From Coprinopsis marcescibilis (Eukaryota > Basidiomycota > Agaricomycetes > Agaricales > Psathyrellaceae), in contig ML210189.1 of the NCBI GenBank assembly GCA_004369085.1, positions 62,001 to 126,000 on the forward strand: a stretch of 64,000 bases of DNA. The letters are read 5' to 3'. A program made the translations under genes and the position numbers. The notes below the pieces were generated by a model. That model had not been told where the DNA came from, ran no database searches, and saw nothing but the letters and a program-made list of their open reading frames with translations. This document shows positions 49,096-60,286 of the stretch, one piece after another (the first letter of the stretch is position 1; each line of letters starts with the position of its first letter).

Positions 49096-49748
49096 ATGAA
49101 ACGTTGTGACAACGCTCACAACCAACCTAAAGCTTTATGTGAGTATTTTGACGGTTGCTTTGAACAAGCATTAAATCATCTCAATCCTCCCATGTCGCCC
49201 ATAGGTCTCGACCCGGTTCTTCTGTCTTTTCCAGTAGAAACTGATACGAAACAAGGCGTCGTTTCACCTCGCGAAATGCGTCGGACCAGAAAGGTACGTA
49301 TCTACATTTCAGATGTCTGCACTTGCACTTGCACTTCACAAACCACTGCCCATTTCAAGCATACACTTTTGCTTCCGCGGACAGGACCAAAATGGCGACA
49401 CTCTGTAAACAGATCCCTTTTACATACATACACAGATCCCAATCTTATACCATTCTCTGGGACACAATCAAAGGTGACTAAAGCAGACGAAAGCGCGGTC
49501 ACTTTCGCGAGTTAACAATTACAGACCGGACGATCTGTGGCGGTTCGCATGTGGTCCATTTGGTCATTCAATTGGCTCAAGCGTGCTGAACTGCTTAGCG
49601 CCTATCTCACATGCCCCGAGCTCGTCAAAAGCCTTTTGACTGGTTCAATATTTAACCGGTGAGTAAAGCTTCTGCAGGTCACTACACATGAGTTCTATCA
49701 CTGATGCCGCTTGGTTACACAGTTACTCTACTATTTGATGCGCCCGTG
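49096..49748 (+). CDS. Hypothetical spliced gene, 115 aa
   Basis: A tentative model with exons 49096-49293, 49525-49658 and 49733-49748. The first exon ends in a strong donor (AAG|GTACGT), the second lies between good sites (TTACAG and CG|GTGAGT) and reads SVAVRMWSIWSFNWLKRAEL. The frame then ends six codons into the third exon. The first intron would be 231 nt, far longer than its neighbours, which weakens the model. No domain is recognised. Confidence 0.25.
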
Positions 49749-50284
49749 CCAACGTTTGTTGTGTATCACGAACTTCTGTGGTTCCAAAATGTCGAGGGCA
49801 CCATGGACACGGTCTGTCTTCTTCCAGCTGCAAGAGGGTAATGAAGACTCGGGGTTGCCTTTGAAGTTTGCGATACGATCGGCTTTCGCGTTCTTGGAAA
49901 TTGCAATTAAATGCAAGTTTTCGTTCGTGCTTGCATCTTACGTTCCATACACCTACAGTCAGTCACACCCGAATTGTTGACTCAACAAACCTAAGCCGGA
50001 AATAAGATCAGGATCTTGTCCATGTCGGACACATAGTTCCGGATTCCTAATGCAAGTAGGTCATTGATAAGGACGGCGATCAAGAATGCGCATAAGTTCG
50101 GTTCACGCACTCGCTTCCGTCGGGGATATGCATTCTAATCGACTAAACTAATTTTACATATTAAATATAGAGGGCCCTACATAGGTGTGCGTGAAATTAT
50201 GTGTACAATGGGAGATGCATGACTCCGGATACTGCATTAGAGCTAATTGCTCATGAATTATTGCAAATTGTTCGATGGTGCATG
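49749..50284. other. Intergenic, nothing recognised
   Basis: About 0.5 kb, A/T-rich near the 3' end of the third WOPR gene. No gene or repeat is supported. Confidence 0.35.
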
Positions 50285-51418
50285 TCAGAGTCGGCCGGAA
50301 GCGGTGAAGAGCATTAGCGTTTTCTCGTCTATAGGATGACGTCGAGGCGGGGGGCGACTTTGGAGGTATGCTAGGGGTGCAAGACCAGAATCTGAACCGC
50401 TATCGTCTGGTGAAGTCGGGCTGTAAGATAGCGCTCTTGGGGATTTAAGACCGCGCGAATGATGGTCCACGAATGCGAGGGAAGCTCGATTGCCCGCATC
50501 GCTGAGAGGAGGAGGCGAGTACTGTTGTGGCGAATACTGTTGTGGATATGACATGTATTCCAGTGGCGAGAAGTTGCCTGCGTCAGACTCTGACGAGAAA
50601 GAGGGGTCCGGTCTGCCTTTCGCTGAACGCGCGCTTTTGTAGAGTCCAACTGGAACTTTGATTTCGTGTAGTTCGGGCACGTCATCGACTGATCTCAGTC
50701 GTGGAAGAGCCTCTTCTGTGAAGTAGGCGACTAGGGATGATTTTGTTACTAACCAAGGGAGGATAGACAACTGGATAACAGACGTACTCAGATGCCATTT
50801 ACGCTGTCCTCTCGGTGTGTCAACATAGACGGTATAGGTTTGCTTGATCAATACAGTAGTGGGGTCAGGAGCACTTCGTTGGGTAGCTGTCAACTAACAT
50901 TTCTCGAACCATATGGAACCGAAGAGTGGTACTCACGGTCTCTTCCCATTCCCGTATATATGGTCAGCATATGACTGCTGGGACTTTTCATGATAGAATA
51001 GAAACCCCTGCATATGGATAAAGCTCGCATCACGAACCAAGTAACTAGGGGAAGTGCTGCTCACCTCTCGCACTCGTGATGGTCCCCAACGAATACCTAT
51101 GGCCGAGTGAGATTTGGGGGGCCGTTGGGGCGGTGCTATGCTTACCGTCTGTCCAACGCTCGATGCCAACCTACGATTAAGGCGGTAGGTAAACACGAGG
51201 ACCTTGTATGAACATCATTTGCAACGTACTCCTGTTAACTCTGACTGTGGACCTCTCTCCTCCCAGACATAAACAGACCCAGGTTGGATCAGACTCCTCT
51301 CCTCGGTATCCAGACGCCTTGAAACCATAGGTAGAACGTCGGTGACAACAGCATGGAAGATGACACGGGCATCGGCAGGCGATCGAATACGGAGACCTGT
51401 GGCAGTTGCTCGCTGCAT
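50285..51418 (-). CDS. WOPR (Gti1/Pac2) transcription regulator C, 282 aa
   Basis: Six exons on the reverse strand: 51418-51230, 51170-51146, 51096-51065, 51007-50937, 50873-50788 and 50730-50285. WOPR half one reads DARVIFHAVVTDVLPMVSRR, VGIERWTDGIRWGPSRVRE and GFLFYHEK; half two reads VLIKQTYTVYVDTPRGQRKW then HLIAYFTEEALPRL. The spliced protein has exactly the same length as copy A and the same C-terminal motif (RRHPIDEKTLMLF). The disordered middle contains a small repeat, YPQQYSPQQYSP. Compared with copy A it has one extra intron inside the WTDGIRW block. The acceptor for exon 5 is CGAAG, chosen because the nearer CAG gives a stop. It is a nuclear regulator by family and lies about 23 kb from copy B on the other strand. 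Confidence 0.87.
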
Positions 51419-51505
51419 GACGGAGAGGGAGAGCGCAGCAAACTGTTTGATGATATAGTGAGGACTAAGGGGGGCTAGTATGGGTCTCTAAAAACACAGC
51501 AGGGA

Positions 51506-51513
51506 CTTATATA
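51506..51513 (-). promoter_or_regulatory. TATA box of WOPR gene C
   Basis: TATATAAG on the reverse strand, 87 bases before the ATG at 51418, the same octamer as in copy A. Confidence 0.6.
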
Positions 51514-52215
51514 TGGATCTGACGGACACGGTAGGCGCTTTGCTCGGTCCCCACAGGGATCCCACAGGAATCAAGGATTGATGGGTTGGAAGCCACAACA
51601 TGCACATGAGATCTATAGATTTGAATTAAACCCTATTAAACTGGTTTGCAAATTATGTTAGAGTTTTAGGAACTGGAGGCGGATGTCAGGGGCAATGGAT
51701 GGTGGGAAACGACACCGTGCCTGGAAGGATGTCACCAAAGGGAATACCGACTAGTCAGGTGAAATCGGCATCTCATTCCATTTGGCATCCACCCGTCATA
51801 ACTCTACGCTTGATTCCAATCGTAGCCAACTGACATATACCAGTTCGCTCCTTTTGTCTCCGTTGTCTGGCAGGTGACGGCATTCTTATTCTTATGCGTC
51901 TTTCGCTCGAAATAAGACTTCGCAGAAATGCGACGACATCCATCTGACGACCGCTGCTTCGAAGCTCCACCAACCTGCTTCCCAGATTCGGCTATGATAA
52001 ACAATTTGAAACCGCACGTGCCTTAGCAATAACCAAGGGTCTCGACGTTCCATTCGAGGACATCTGAAACTTGGCAACTCGATTCAAGAACCGCCGGAGA
52101 AGGGCACTCCCATTTCGCAGGGTGGGGATACATAGCAAGAATACTTACGGAAGCCGAAAGAAATACGTACTTAGCGCATATGTAGTGCCATACGATCACG
52201 AACGTATTTTACTTG
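51514..52215. other. Intergenic, left flank of the 8-bp-TSD element
   Basis: About 0.7 kb with no gene recognised. Confidence 0.35.
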
Positions 52216-52258
52216 GGGGTTCGAGGACCCCCGACAACCCACCAAAATGCTAGTTCCA
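52216..52258 (+). repeat. Left TSD (8 bp) and left TIR (35 bp)
   Basis: GGGGTTCG at 52216-52223, then a 35-base end that is the exact reverse complement of 53615-53649. Confidence 0.9.
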
Positions 52259-52331
52259 GTCCGGATAAAAATCCTCTCAAATGGGCGATCTCCCATATAC
52301 CTGTCCGGATAAAAATCCAGATTTGAAACAC

Positions 52332-52966
52332 NNNNNNNNNNNNNNNNNNNNNNNNNNNNNNNNNNNNNNNNNNNNNNNNNNNNNNNNNNNNNNNNNNNNN
52401 NNNNNNNNNNNNNNNNNNNNNNNNNNNNNNNNNNNNNNNNNNNNNNNNNNNNNNNNNNNNNNNNNNNNNNNNNNNNNNNNNNNNNNNNNNNNNNNNNNNN
52501 NNNNNNNNNNNNNNNNNNNNNNNNNNNNNNNNNNNNNNNNNNNNNNNNNNNNNNNNNNNNNNNNNNNNNNNNNNNNNNNNNNNNNNNNNNNNNNNNNNNN
52601 NNNNNNNNNNNNNNNNNNNNNNNNNNNNNNNNNNNNNNNNNNNNNNNNNNNNNNNNNNNNNNNNNNNNNNNNNNNNNNNNNNNNNNNNNNNNNNNNNNNN
52701 NNNNNNNNNNNNNNNNNNNNNNNNNNNNNNNNNNNNNNNNNNNNNNNNNNNNNNNNNNNNNNNNNNNNNNNNNNNNNNNNNNNNNNNNNNNNNNNNNNNN
52801 NNNNNNNNNNNNNNNNNNNNNNNNNNNNNNNNNNNNNNNNNNNNNNNNNNNNNNNNNNNNNNNNNNNNNNNNNNNNNNNNNNNNNNNNNNNNNNNNNNNN
52901 NNNNNNNNNNNNNNNNNNNNNNNNNNNNNNNNNNNNNNNNNNNNNNNNNNNNNNNNNNNNNNNNNN
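52332..52966. other. Assembly gap (N run)
   Basis: 635 undetermined bases inside the transposon. Gap size may not reflect real length, which is typical when a repeat could not be assembled. Confidence 0.99.
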
Positions 52967-53391
52967 CTCTGACAGCAAATGCTAATTGTTGTCTAGTCTT
53001 GCAACTACACTCACGGAGCGGCGGAAAAGCCGGGAAGCTGGGTTATGTACCGTCGCACGACAACATCGCGGGCGTTGCGAACGTTTACTGTCAGGTGCTC
53101 GAGCACATGCACGGACGCAGCTTCTGTGTTCGCCCCACGGATGGCGAGAGACTTTTCAGCCCCCCGGCCCTTTTCGCGCTCCTCCTCTCTCCGCACATCC
53201 TCCATGTGCTTCACACCGCACCCCGTGAACTTGGTAACCTCGACTTTTCAATTACCGAAGGCGATTCCAAGTGCTTCAATACACTCAAGGCGATGCTTCC
53301 GGCCGTTCGTAAGTTTGCAGCAGGGCTTACCAAGAAAAAGCGAGGCGCGGCTGCGGGAGCGGGAGGAGCTGGGGACGATGCAGGGGATTGA
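52967..53391 (+). CDS. Partial open frame inside the element
   Basis: The frame is open from the gap edge (first full codon at 52969) to a stop at 53389-53391, 141 codons, so its 5' part lies in the gap. The sequence (YVPSHDNIAGVANVYCQVLE, HMHGRSFCVRPTDGERLFSP, DFSITEGDSKCFNTLKAMLP) looks like real protein and ends in a basic then Gly/Ala/Asp tail. I do not recognise it. It could be the C-terminus of the transposase or a captured host gene. Confidence 0.5.
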
Positions 53392-53614
53392 GCAGGTAGT
53401 TTTTGTTCGTTCGCTTAGATATCTTGTACACAGATGCTAAGAGGCCCGGGGAGCGCAAAAATGCACTTCAAAACGCGCAGCGAGCGAGAAAATTGGCATT
53501 TTAAGGCCATTTCCGTTGTCCGGATAAAAATTTGGTGTTTGGGAGGCCTCTTCCGATGTCCGGGTAAAAATCAGCCAAAATCGACCGGATAAAAATCGCC
53601 CAAAACGGCGATTT

Positions 53615-53657
53615 TGGAACTAGCATTTTGGTGGGTTGTCGGGGGTCCTGGGGTTCG
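53615..53657 (-). repeat. Right TIR (35 bp) and right TSD (8 bp)
   Basis: Exact reverse complement of 52224-52258, followed by GGGGTTCG at 53650-53657. Confidence 0.9.
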
Positions 53658-56600
53658 TCATGACGATGGCATGCACACGCAAGTGTTTTAGAATGGACAG
53701 GGTTTTTGAATACAACTCAGCTTCACCTTACATAGCCCCCTTGGTATACCCACAGCATACCGGTTGAAAGCCTTGGAAAGCCAGGATATTAAATTCAGGA
53801 CACCGGATAACGGTTTCATTGCCGATGGGTGCAAGCCTGTGCGAGCACTTCTCACCTCCGATTCCGATCCGGACCTTCTTGGGGAAAAGGATAAACACCC
53901 AGTCCCAACAGCGCCTGTTAGTAGAGGCTGTTCAACCAGCGGGCGTAAACACGCTACCTCAATTGGCATTGCGTGATGCCGCCCAAAGGCTGTACAACCT
54001 TGCACAACCACAACTTCAGCTGCCTTACCAGGACAATCGCTCATCCTTTTCCAATCATTTTCGAAGTTGTCCTTGGTGCTTACTTTACTTGGTAGACACC
54101 TCTAGACGGTCCCGGCCCTCGCTAGCAGTAACATCGAACGTAACGTCCGTCCTCCGACGAGCAGTTTCCCAAGTTCCTTGAGAAGGATGTGATAATTAAA
54201 TTAATTGAATACATGGGATGGGAACCTTCCAACATGAGGCTGGCGATCTTTCCTGAGAGCCAGGGGCATTCCCTGGCTTTGTTAATTAACGGCCTCTCGG
54301 AGTAAGCGTAAACGCCTTCGACGTCGTTCGTATTAAGCGCCGTGGCGTCCTATCGGCAATCTGCGGGCGTCCGCATTTTGATTGAGTATTTATTGATTTA
54401 GGACTTGATCGGATATCTGGCCAAGACTGGACAGGGCACCGCTGCCTGACAAGGGCAGCCATTATTCACGACTCTCGTTTCCTTACCTCCGTCGTGCAAG
54501 ACGGGTTGGTTACATCAAGGGACTCCAGCACAGTGTCGTAAAGAAACCCTGGCGGCCTCTTGCCAAACTTGTCACTTGGATAAGCAACCTGATATGTAGC
54601 GCGCCTTCTCTTTGGAAAATTTCCAGTGCATATTTCCTGTCGAACAGTTGCAGATTGGAAAGGGGTTGTGGCGTTTTCTGTCGATTCACAAGAGCCGCGT
54701 GCAGGTGGGTAATAAAAATCACCCTTTCACATCACTTGAAATTTGTCGACGATAACGCAGGTCTGTTGTCGGACTGACGACGAGATACGTTGTACTTGAA
54801 GTGGTCGTCACGTCAATAAGTTTGCCGGGCTGGTCTGAACCAAGTTGATAATGGCTAAAGGCAAACGCGATGCTGGCCGATGCTGGTCCCGACTGTGGGG
54901 CTGCAAGGGGCCGCAATGCCTCGGGGCTTGCCGATCCAGGTGCATGTTCCAAGGCCACAGAAGTTCGCCGACGGGAGTCAATATGACTTGAACCGAATGG
55001 TGAACCAAAACCCGCACGGTCTAACCGAATCCTCGTGACCTCGCACCGTAGTCCGGACTCATGAAGGGGACATACCATCTTGGGTCGATTTTGGGAGCTG
55101 TCACAGAGCCGTAGGAGATCAAAGGAAACCTCTTTCAACTGTTCAAGTTGCGTGGATATTCGAATCACGGGGCCCATCCACCGGGTGCAGCATACGGTGT
55201 CGTGGAACAGCCAGGTAACTCGACCTATCATAGCCTATCAGACCGATATGGCACAGCGACGATGAAAGCTAGCCATACCTGCAGATCTTGATCATGCAAC
55301 AGATTCGTTACCGGGGGCATTTACGATATGTTCATGTTCCGCTCCAAAGCGGGGGAGCCTAGGATTCGAAAAGGGCAGGCCATCTTTACGGATGTTCAGC
55401 ATCCCGGTTCTTTGAGGCAAGTGTTTGGAGCTCTGGTCGCAGATAGTTCAGCATCTTCCCAGGGAGCCCATGATATCGATGGATATCGATGGTTGCTGGG
55501 AACTCAAGCAATCGAACCTTGTCCTACGTTGTCACAACGGTATTGAAAACGGGTTTGCAGTACGTAAATTCTTACTTCTGATTCGCTGTTCATGTCACCA
55601 ATCTTGCGGGCTGTATGAGCAGCAGTCTGTGGACCAGATGCAAGCTTGCCTCGGACTTCTATCATCTTGTGCTCGCTAATGGTGGGCAATGAGTTGTATA
55701 CATCCAGGGTCTTCCAATTTGTGCAATCTGGTCCCAATATCGGCTTGGAAATCTGGTGGAAGCTTGACCACAGCCATGCTGTGCCACCAACTTCCAATAC
55801 ATGATTCCTGCGGCTTTCTCTCTTCAAGAAGCTGCGCTCACTGGCACCCTGAGGTTCGAGACCAAAGTGTCATCGCATCTATCACGAAGGTCGACGGACT
55901 GCGCAGAAGTTGCGACTTACGAAGGTTCTTGAGGATAGTGACACACTAGTATCCTAAGGGCGTAACCGAGCTTCCCGACTCAAGAGGCATCCAAGAATGG
56001 CTCTTCAAGTATGGCAGTATGTACGGATATCGGCTTCTTGGTTGCTAGAACGGCACTTGTGCGAAACTTGACCATTATCTCACTCGCTTTTGCCTCACTG
56101 TTGCTGTTGGAATTTAGCCACCACACTTGGCGAACATGCAATAATGCGGCATCCCCACAGCGGCTCGTTCTCTCCCCAAACCTTCCATGCGCAACCATCT
56201 AGAGCTCTTTAGAGAAAGATTCCCCAGCTCCGAATCCTGGAACAATTGAAGGCAAGAGCCATTCAGAACTCAGCTGTCGGCGTGTGGCGACTCCGTGGCG
56301 TCCATTCATGATACCTTTTAGCAACAGATCCCCCTTGGAAAAAGGAGTTACCCCCCGCTATAAGCCGTTATACAAACCGCCTATCTCTCTCACACCAGGC
56401 CAGCCACACCAGGCCACTCCCCAGCCACGTTTTTCTGCGCCTATTCCACGTGGAGTGTCATAGCTGCCGCCACCTCCCGTTCGATCATTGGGCATGCACA
56501 TAATTGATTCGGCCTCCTACGAACCTCTGTCTTCCCAGGCCGGAGATAATAATCGTCTGCTACGTATCTATACGCATACGATCATCCGGCGCTCAATCTC

Positions 56601-57935
56601 ACATCTTATACCAGTTCTGGGCATGAGAGCGGTCGGCTGCATCATTCAGCGACCCACTGGAGATGCGAGAGGATACGATTCGATGCTTGGGTCAAGGCAC
56701 AACTCCGCATATCCCCTCAGGTTTGAAATTTGACTTGTTCAGGGCACACTGGAAGATTGAAATGGTTATTGTTGATCGAAGTTCAGCCGATCGTCATTCC
56801 CCGACGTGCGTGCGGGGGGCGCTGACTGGTATTTTGTTTCGGACCTTGGCCTTAAACGAACGAGCTCCATCATGAATCATGATTCAATGGCACCTCCTGG
56901 TGGGTGCGCGAGCCTACTGAAGCTCCTGAGCGTGGATGACCCGCTGGGCATGTAGGAGTCTGCGACCACCGGGTGGGCCCATACGTACTTTGTTCCTTTG
57001 CCATTCCCACTCCTTCAAGACCGAACAGGCAGCCGATGATGAGAGCCCTCCCTTGAGGTGCAGCGCCGCAAAGTTGAAATGATCGCCGTGAATCTGAAAC
57101 GCTTGCAACTTAAGCGTTGTGGCTTGTACATAGCGTGATGCCCTGTGATGCCTTTGGTTTCTATATCATTTACTATAAGTACTACAGTTGAATCCAAGCC
57201 ATATTCCCTGATGGCAAGGAAGCATTATGCCTTTTGGTAGGGCCAAAGGGTTGGCAGTCTTGCAATCGGCAATTATGCATTCTCACACGTGGGCCTTCAG
57301 GCCGTTCCTTCTGTGTTCTATTTGTAGGCCCCCGGAATGCGAAAAATACATGAATATGTGACTCAAAAGCTGTTGAGACCACAACAATGGATTGTATTTC
57401 ACGTACACTAACTACATAGCCCACAGTGACGCAACGCGCGCCTACTAGTGGGCATTTTGACATTTCGGTTCCCTAACCTGTGGCATATGCGCAAGCGAGT
57501 ATGCGCTAGTCAGTTTGCGAATCTGCGATGAGAACCCGATAGAATATGTAATGGATTGAGTTTAAGAAGAAATAAACGGGTGATGAAAGTACATGGGAAT
57601 AGCCTCTATTGTAGAGATCCGGAAAGCAGTACATTTTGTTCGGAAGAGCCAGGATTGAGTGTGCATATGCATATACAGGGGATACTTTTGTCCGATTGAA
57701 AGAATGAACCTGGTTGGACTCAGCGGAATCGGGGGGGGCTCGATGCGAGATGAGCGCCAAATTCCAATCGTAAATCGTGGATCGGCGAATGGAAGCCATT
57801 TGATCGCATTCAGCCACGAGAACGGCGGCAATGGCAAGAAAGCATGGGAGCCAATTTATGGAAGAAATGAAAGGGTAATAATGAAGAAGAAAAAGACCCC
57901 TCGATCCCAAAAATTAATGGAGGGCCTAAAACGAT
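53658..57935. other. Gene-poor region, 4.3 kb
   Basis: I found no supportable gene. The longest frame is a 170-codon reverse frame at 55231-54719 with no recognised domain. A small tandem repeat (GATATCGATG twice) is near 55475. The region may contain old, unrecognisable transposon remains. Confidence 0.35.
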
Positions 57936-57990
57936 TGGCCGGGACAGGATTCGAACTGACAGCCTAGGCCTAAGACCTAAAGCCGAACTA
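57936..57990 (-). pseudogene. tRNA-like 3' half
   Basis: The reverse strand carries an RNA polymerase III B-box-like core (GTTCGAATCC) followed by CTGTCCCGGCCA, like a T arm and 3' acceptor strand, and a hairpin resembling an anticodon arm upstream. The T stem pairs only 4 of 5 bases with an enlarged loop, and no matching 5' acceptor strand is found. It is probably a tRNA relic, not a working gene. Confidence 0.4.
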
Positions 57991-58456
57991 CAATGAAGAG
58001 AGAAGAAAACCCAAAAAATAAGACAACTGCGTTGTTTAAATCATGTATATACGAGTATATAAATTCATGGAGAAGCCCAGAGAACCTTCGAAAGGGAAAA
58101 ATTGCGGAAGAGAGAAGTTGGGAGTGTTGCCCGATCGACATGAACGAAGTCATGGTCGAGAAGACGAATGCCGATGAAATCAACTGGAGAGGGAACATTC
58201 ATGATGTACGCAATTGATGGGAGAACGCGGGAAATGCAGGAGTTATGCGCAAATGTGAAGCAGTTAAGCAAAAACTATGAAGTAAATAGTGTCGGCGTGA
58301 AGGGTCGTTTGGGCTTGATACTTGGCCAAGCAAGATCAGGGCCCAGGAGTCTAATTTGTCCATCCATCCATGGTGAGTCGTAGAGATGTGTGCGCGAGTC
58401 GAGGAAGTCTTTCGCAAAAAGGGAAATCGGGGTCGAAGCGCTGAGCATGGCGTTCT

Positions 58457-59380
58457 TTACTTCTTCTTCTGCTTCTTCTTCGCACCATTCACGACTGCAC
58501 CAGAGTTGTTGATGAGTGTCTGCAGTCTCCCTTCCTTGGCCAATGTTCGAATTTCGTCGACTATTCCAACCTGCCGACCACCAATTAGCAGTACAGGGAG
58601 TTCGGAATTCGATGTCAAACGAGCAAGGATGGGTTTGAGGACGTCGACGTCATCTCGGACATCGACGTCAACGATTGTCGGTGACGGGAAGATGTAGAGA
58701 TCTGAGAGGATATTCTTGAGCTCTCGAGCTGCAGGAGAGTAGAGCTAGAGTTTAAAGAATAAGTTTTACTTTCGAATAGAGACTCAACACGCTCGTACCT
58801 TTGAGTATACGAAGACAGGATTTCTTGTCCAGACGTCTTCCACCATGGCACGTACTTCTTCTACAGCCCGGGGACCTCGAGTATCAAAGTCTAGCACGAG
58901 AGATGGATCGATGGGCTGGGAAGGATCAACGGTCGGAGGGATGACGTTTTGAGGTAAGCTCGCAATGAAGCTAGAGATGGCAGCCAACTCTTCCTCCTGG
59001 GTCAGTTGGAGACGTGGGTACTTTGGACGATGACGGCCCTGTCCCCTGTAGTTCGGAAGTGTGTCTGAATGTTTATGGGAGCTCAAAGGAACAAATTCCG
59101 AGCCTCTGTAATCCTGTATTGACTCTAGGGCAATCGCCAGCTGGTCCGCCGCGGGTGAATCGGCGTGTCTAAGTGCCAATGCCGGTGAAAGGGCCGATCC
59201 ATGCGCCAAAAAGACGTAGGTAGTCATAAAGACGAGACACAGGAGACCGAGAAACGTTGTCCGATATGGCTTCCGAGGGTGGAGGACTGCGAGCATTTGG
59301 GAGGTTGGCCAGGACGAGGATTTTCCGTCGGAAAAGGAGTTGGAGTCGCAGTGGGATGGCGACGAGAGGGGCAGAGCCAT
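58457..59380 (-). CDS. Membrane glutaredoxin-like protein without active Cys
   Basis: Two exons on the reverse strand, 59380-58799 and 58744-58457, give 289 aa. The N-terminus has one signal-anchor helix (TFLGLLCLVFMTTYVFLAHG), then a luminal stem. The glutaredoxin fold covers about residues 175-275: NPVFVYSKLYSPAARELKNI, the cis-Pro strand LPVLLIGGRQVG and the final helix EIRTLAKEGRLQTLI. The architecture resembles the secretory-pathway monothiol glutaredoxins Grx6/Grx7. In those the fold opens with K-x-Y-C-P; here the Cys is Ser197, and the fold contains no cysteine at all. The C-terminus is a Lys-rich end (GAKKKQKKK). It is unlikely to do thiol redox chemistry and may bind a partner. The intron join is phase 0 and keeps the KLYSP pattern. 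Confidence 0.85.
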
Positions 59381-60286
59381 TTGGCGGTAATTAGAGGAAG
59401 GACAGTATAAGTAGAAACAGTAAAGAGCGTGATGGATGCTAGGCGAGCTGCACAGAACAGAAAAGCTGAAAGCGAAAGAAAGGCTTACAGTCTTGTCCTT
59501 ATCAAACAATTCGGTCCTCTGGTCCAATTGATCTCCATAAATAGCCTCTGATTTGATCGTCCGTCCATTTCGTCAGCCTCTGCCTCGCTAAAGTCTCCAT
59601 ATGCTCTCATTAGATCTTCTGGTGGTCCTACGCCTTTCTATTGACCACTTCTGCACCCCATTATTGTTTTTTCCGATGAGAAACAAGGGCCGGAACCACA
59701 CGATTCAATTCCAATTTCTGATGTGACCACATCGGCATCAACTAAGAAGCCACTCCCACAGTCCACGCATATGTTCCAGAGTGTTTAATGCGCCAGATGC
59801 ACTGCAAGAGGCTTCATTTCGCTCTGTTTCCAAGGATTCATATGTATACACGTCGCAGTAATTCACGAAGCTTTCTCCATAACAACAAAATACCTCGTCT
59901 CGATCTCGTGGTCAGAGCACAAACCATAAAAGGGACCGTTCGGGCTTATTACTACTGGTCCTGCATCTCCATATGGCACTCATTTCCCAAATCGTTCGTC
60001 ACATCCTCCACAGGAGGATATGAATGCGCCTCAAAGCCCTGGAGAAGCGCCACTCACTATCACCGCACCAATCTAGCCACACGTACAGTGCACGGCTTGG
60101 TGATGTTACATATTCGAAGTAATGAATGCGATGTACTCTGCCCGTCTATTACCCTCAATTGCGCCGCGGAAGCGGATGAAACGGGGAAACCAATCTTTAT
60201 CACTACTTTTATGAAGCGTGCTGGGGTGGTAGCGTCATAGACAAAGGCATGACGAGTTATAGGTTGTGTGGTTGTTACATGCCCGA
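59381..60286. other. Intergenic, nothing recognised
   Basis: About 0.9 kb. A 150-codon forward frame at 59788-60240 has no recognised domain and no supporting splice context. Confidence 0.35.

Larger units (their letters stand above)
52260..53597 (+). repeat. Subterminal direct repeats, TCCGGATAAAAATC
   Basis: Five copies in the same orientation: 52260-52273, 52304-52317, 53519-53532 (last base differs), 53559-53572 (GGGT variant) and 53584-53597 (first base differs). Repeats next to transposon ends often bind the transposase. Confidence 0.8.
52224..53649. mobile_element. DNA transposon with 35-bp TIRs and 8-bp TSD
   Basis: Perfect 35-bp inverted repeats (52224-52258 and 53615-53649, outer ends AGGACCCCCGAC) are bordered on both sides by the direct repeat GGGGTTCG (52216-52223 and 53650-53657), a clean 8-bp target duplication. 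Just inside both ends are direct copies of a TCCGGATAAAAAT motif. An 8-bp duplication fits hAT or the Kyakuja-Dileera-Zisupton (KDZ) elements known from basidiomycetes; the subterminal repeats make KDZ worth testing. An assembly gap of 635 N hides the middle, so true length and transposase content are unknown. An open frame runs out of the gap. Confidence 0.85.

Noticed and set aside
49302..49524. Continuation of the forward frame through 49294-49515 as coding
   Set aside because: The stretch is full of Cys/Thr codons from a TTGCAC-type repeat and looks non-coding; a strong splice donor precedes it.
54719..55231. 170-codon reverse frame in the gene-poor region
   Set aside because: No recognisable domain and no clear exon partners; length alone is not enough in an area with many chance frames.
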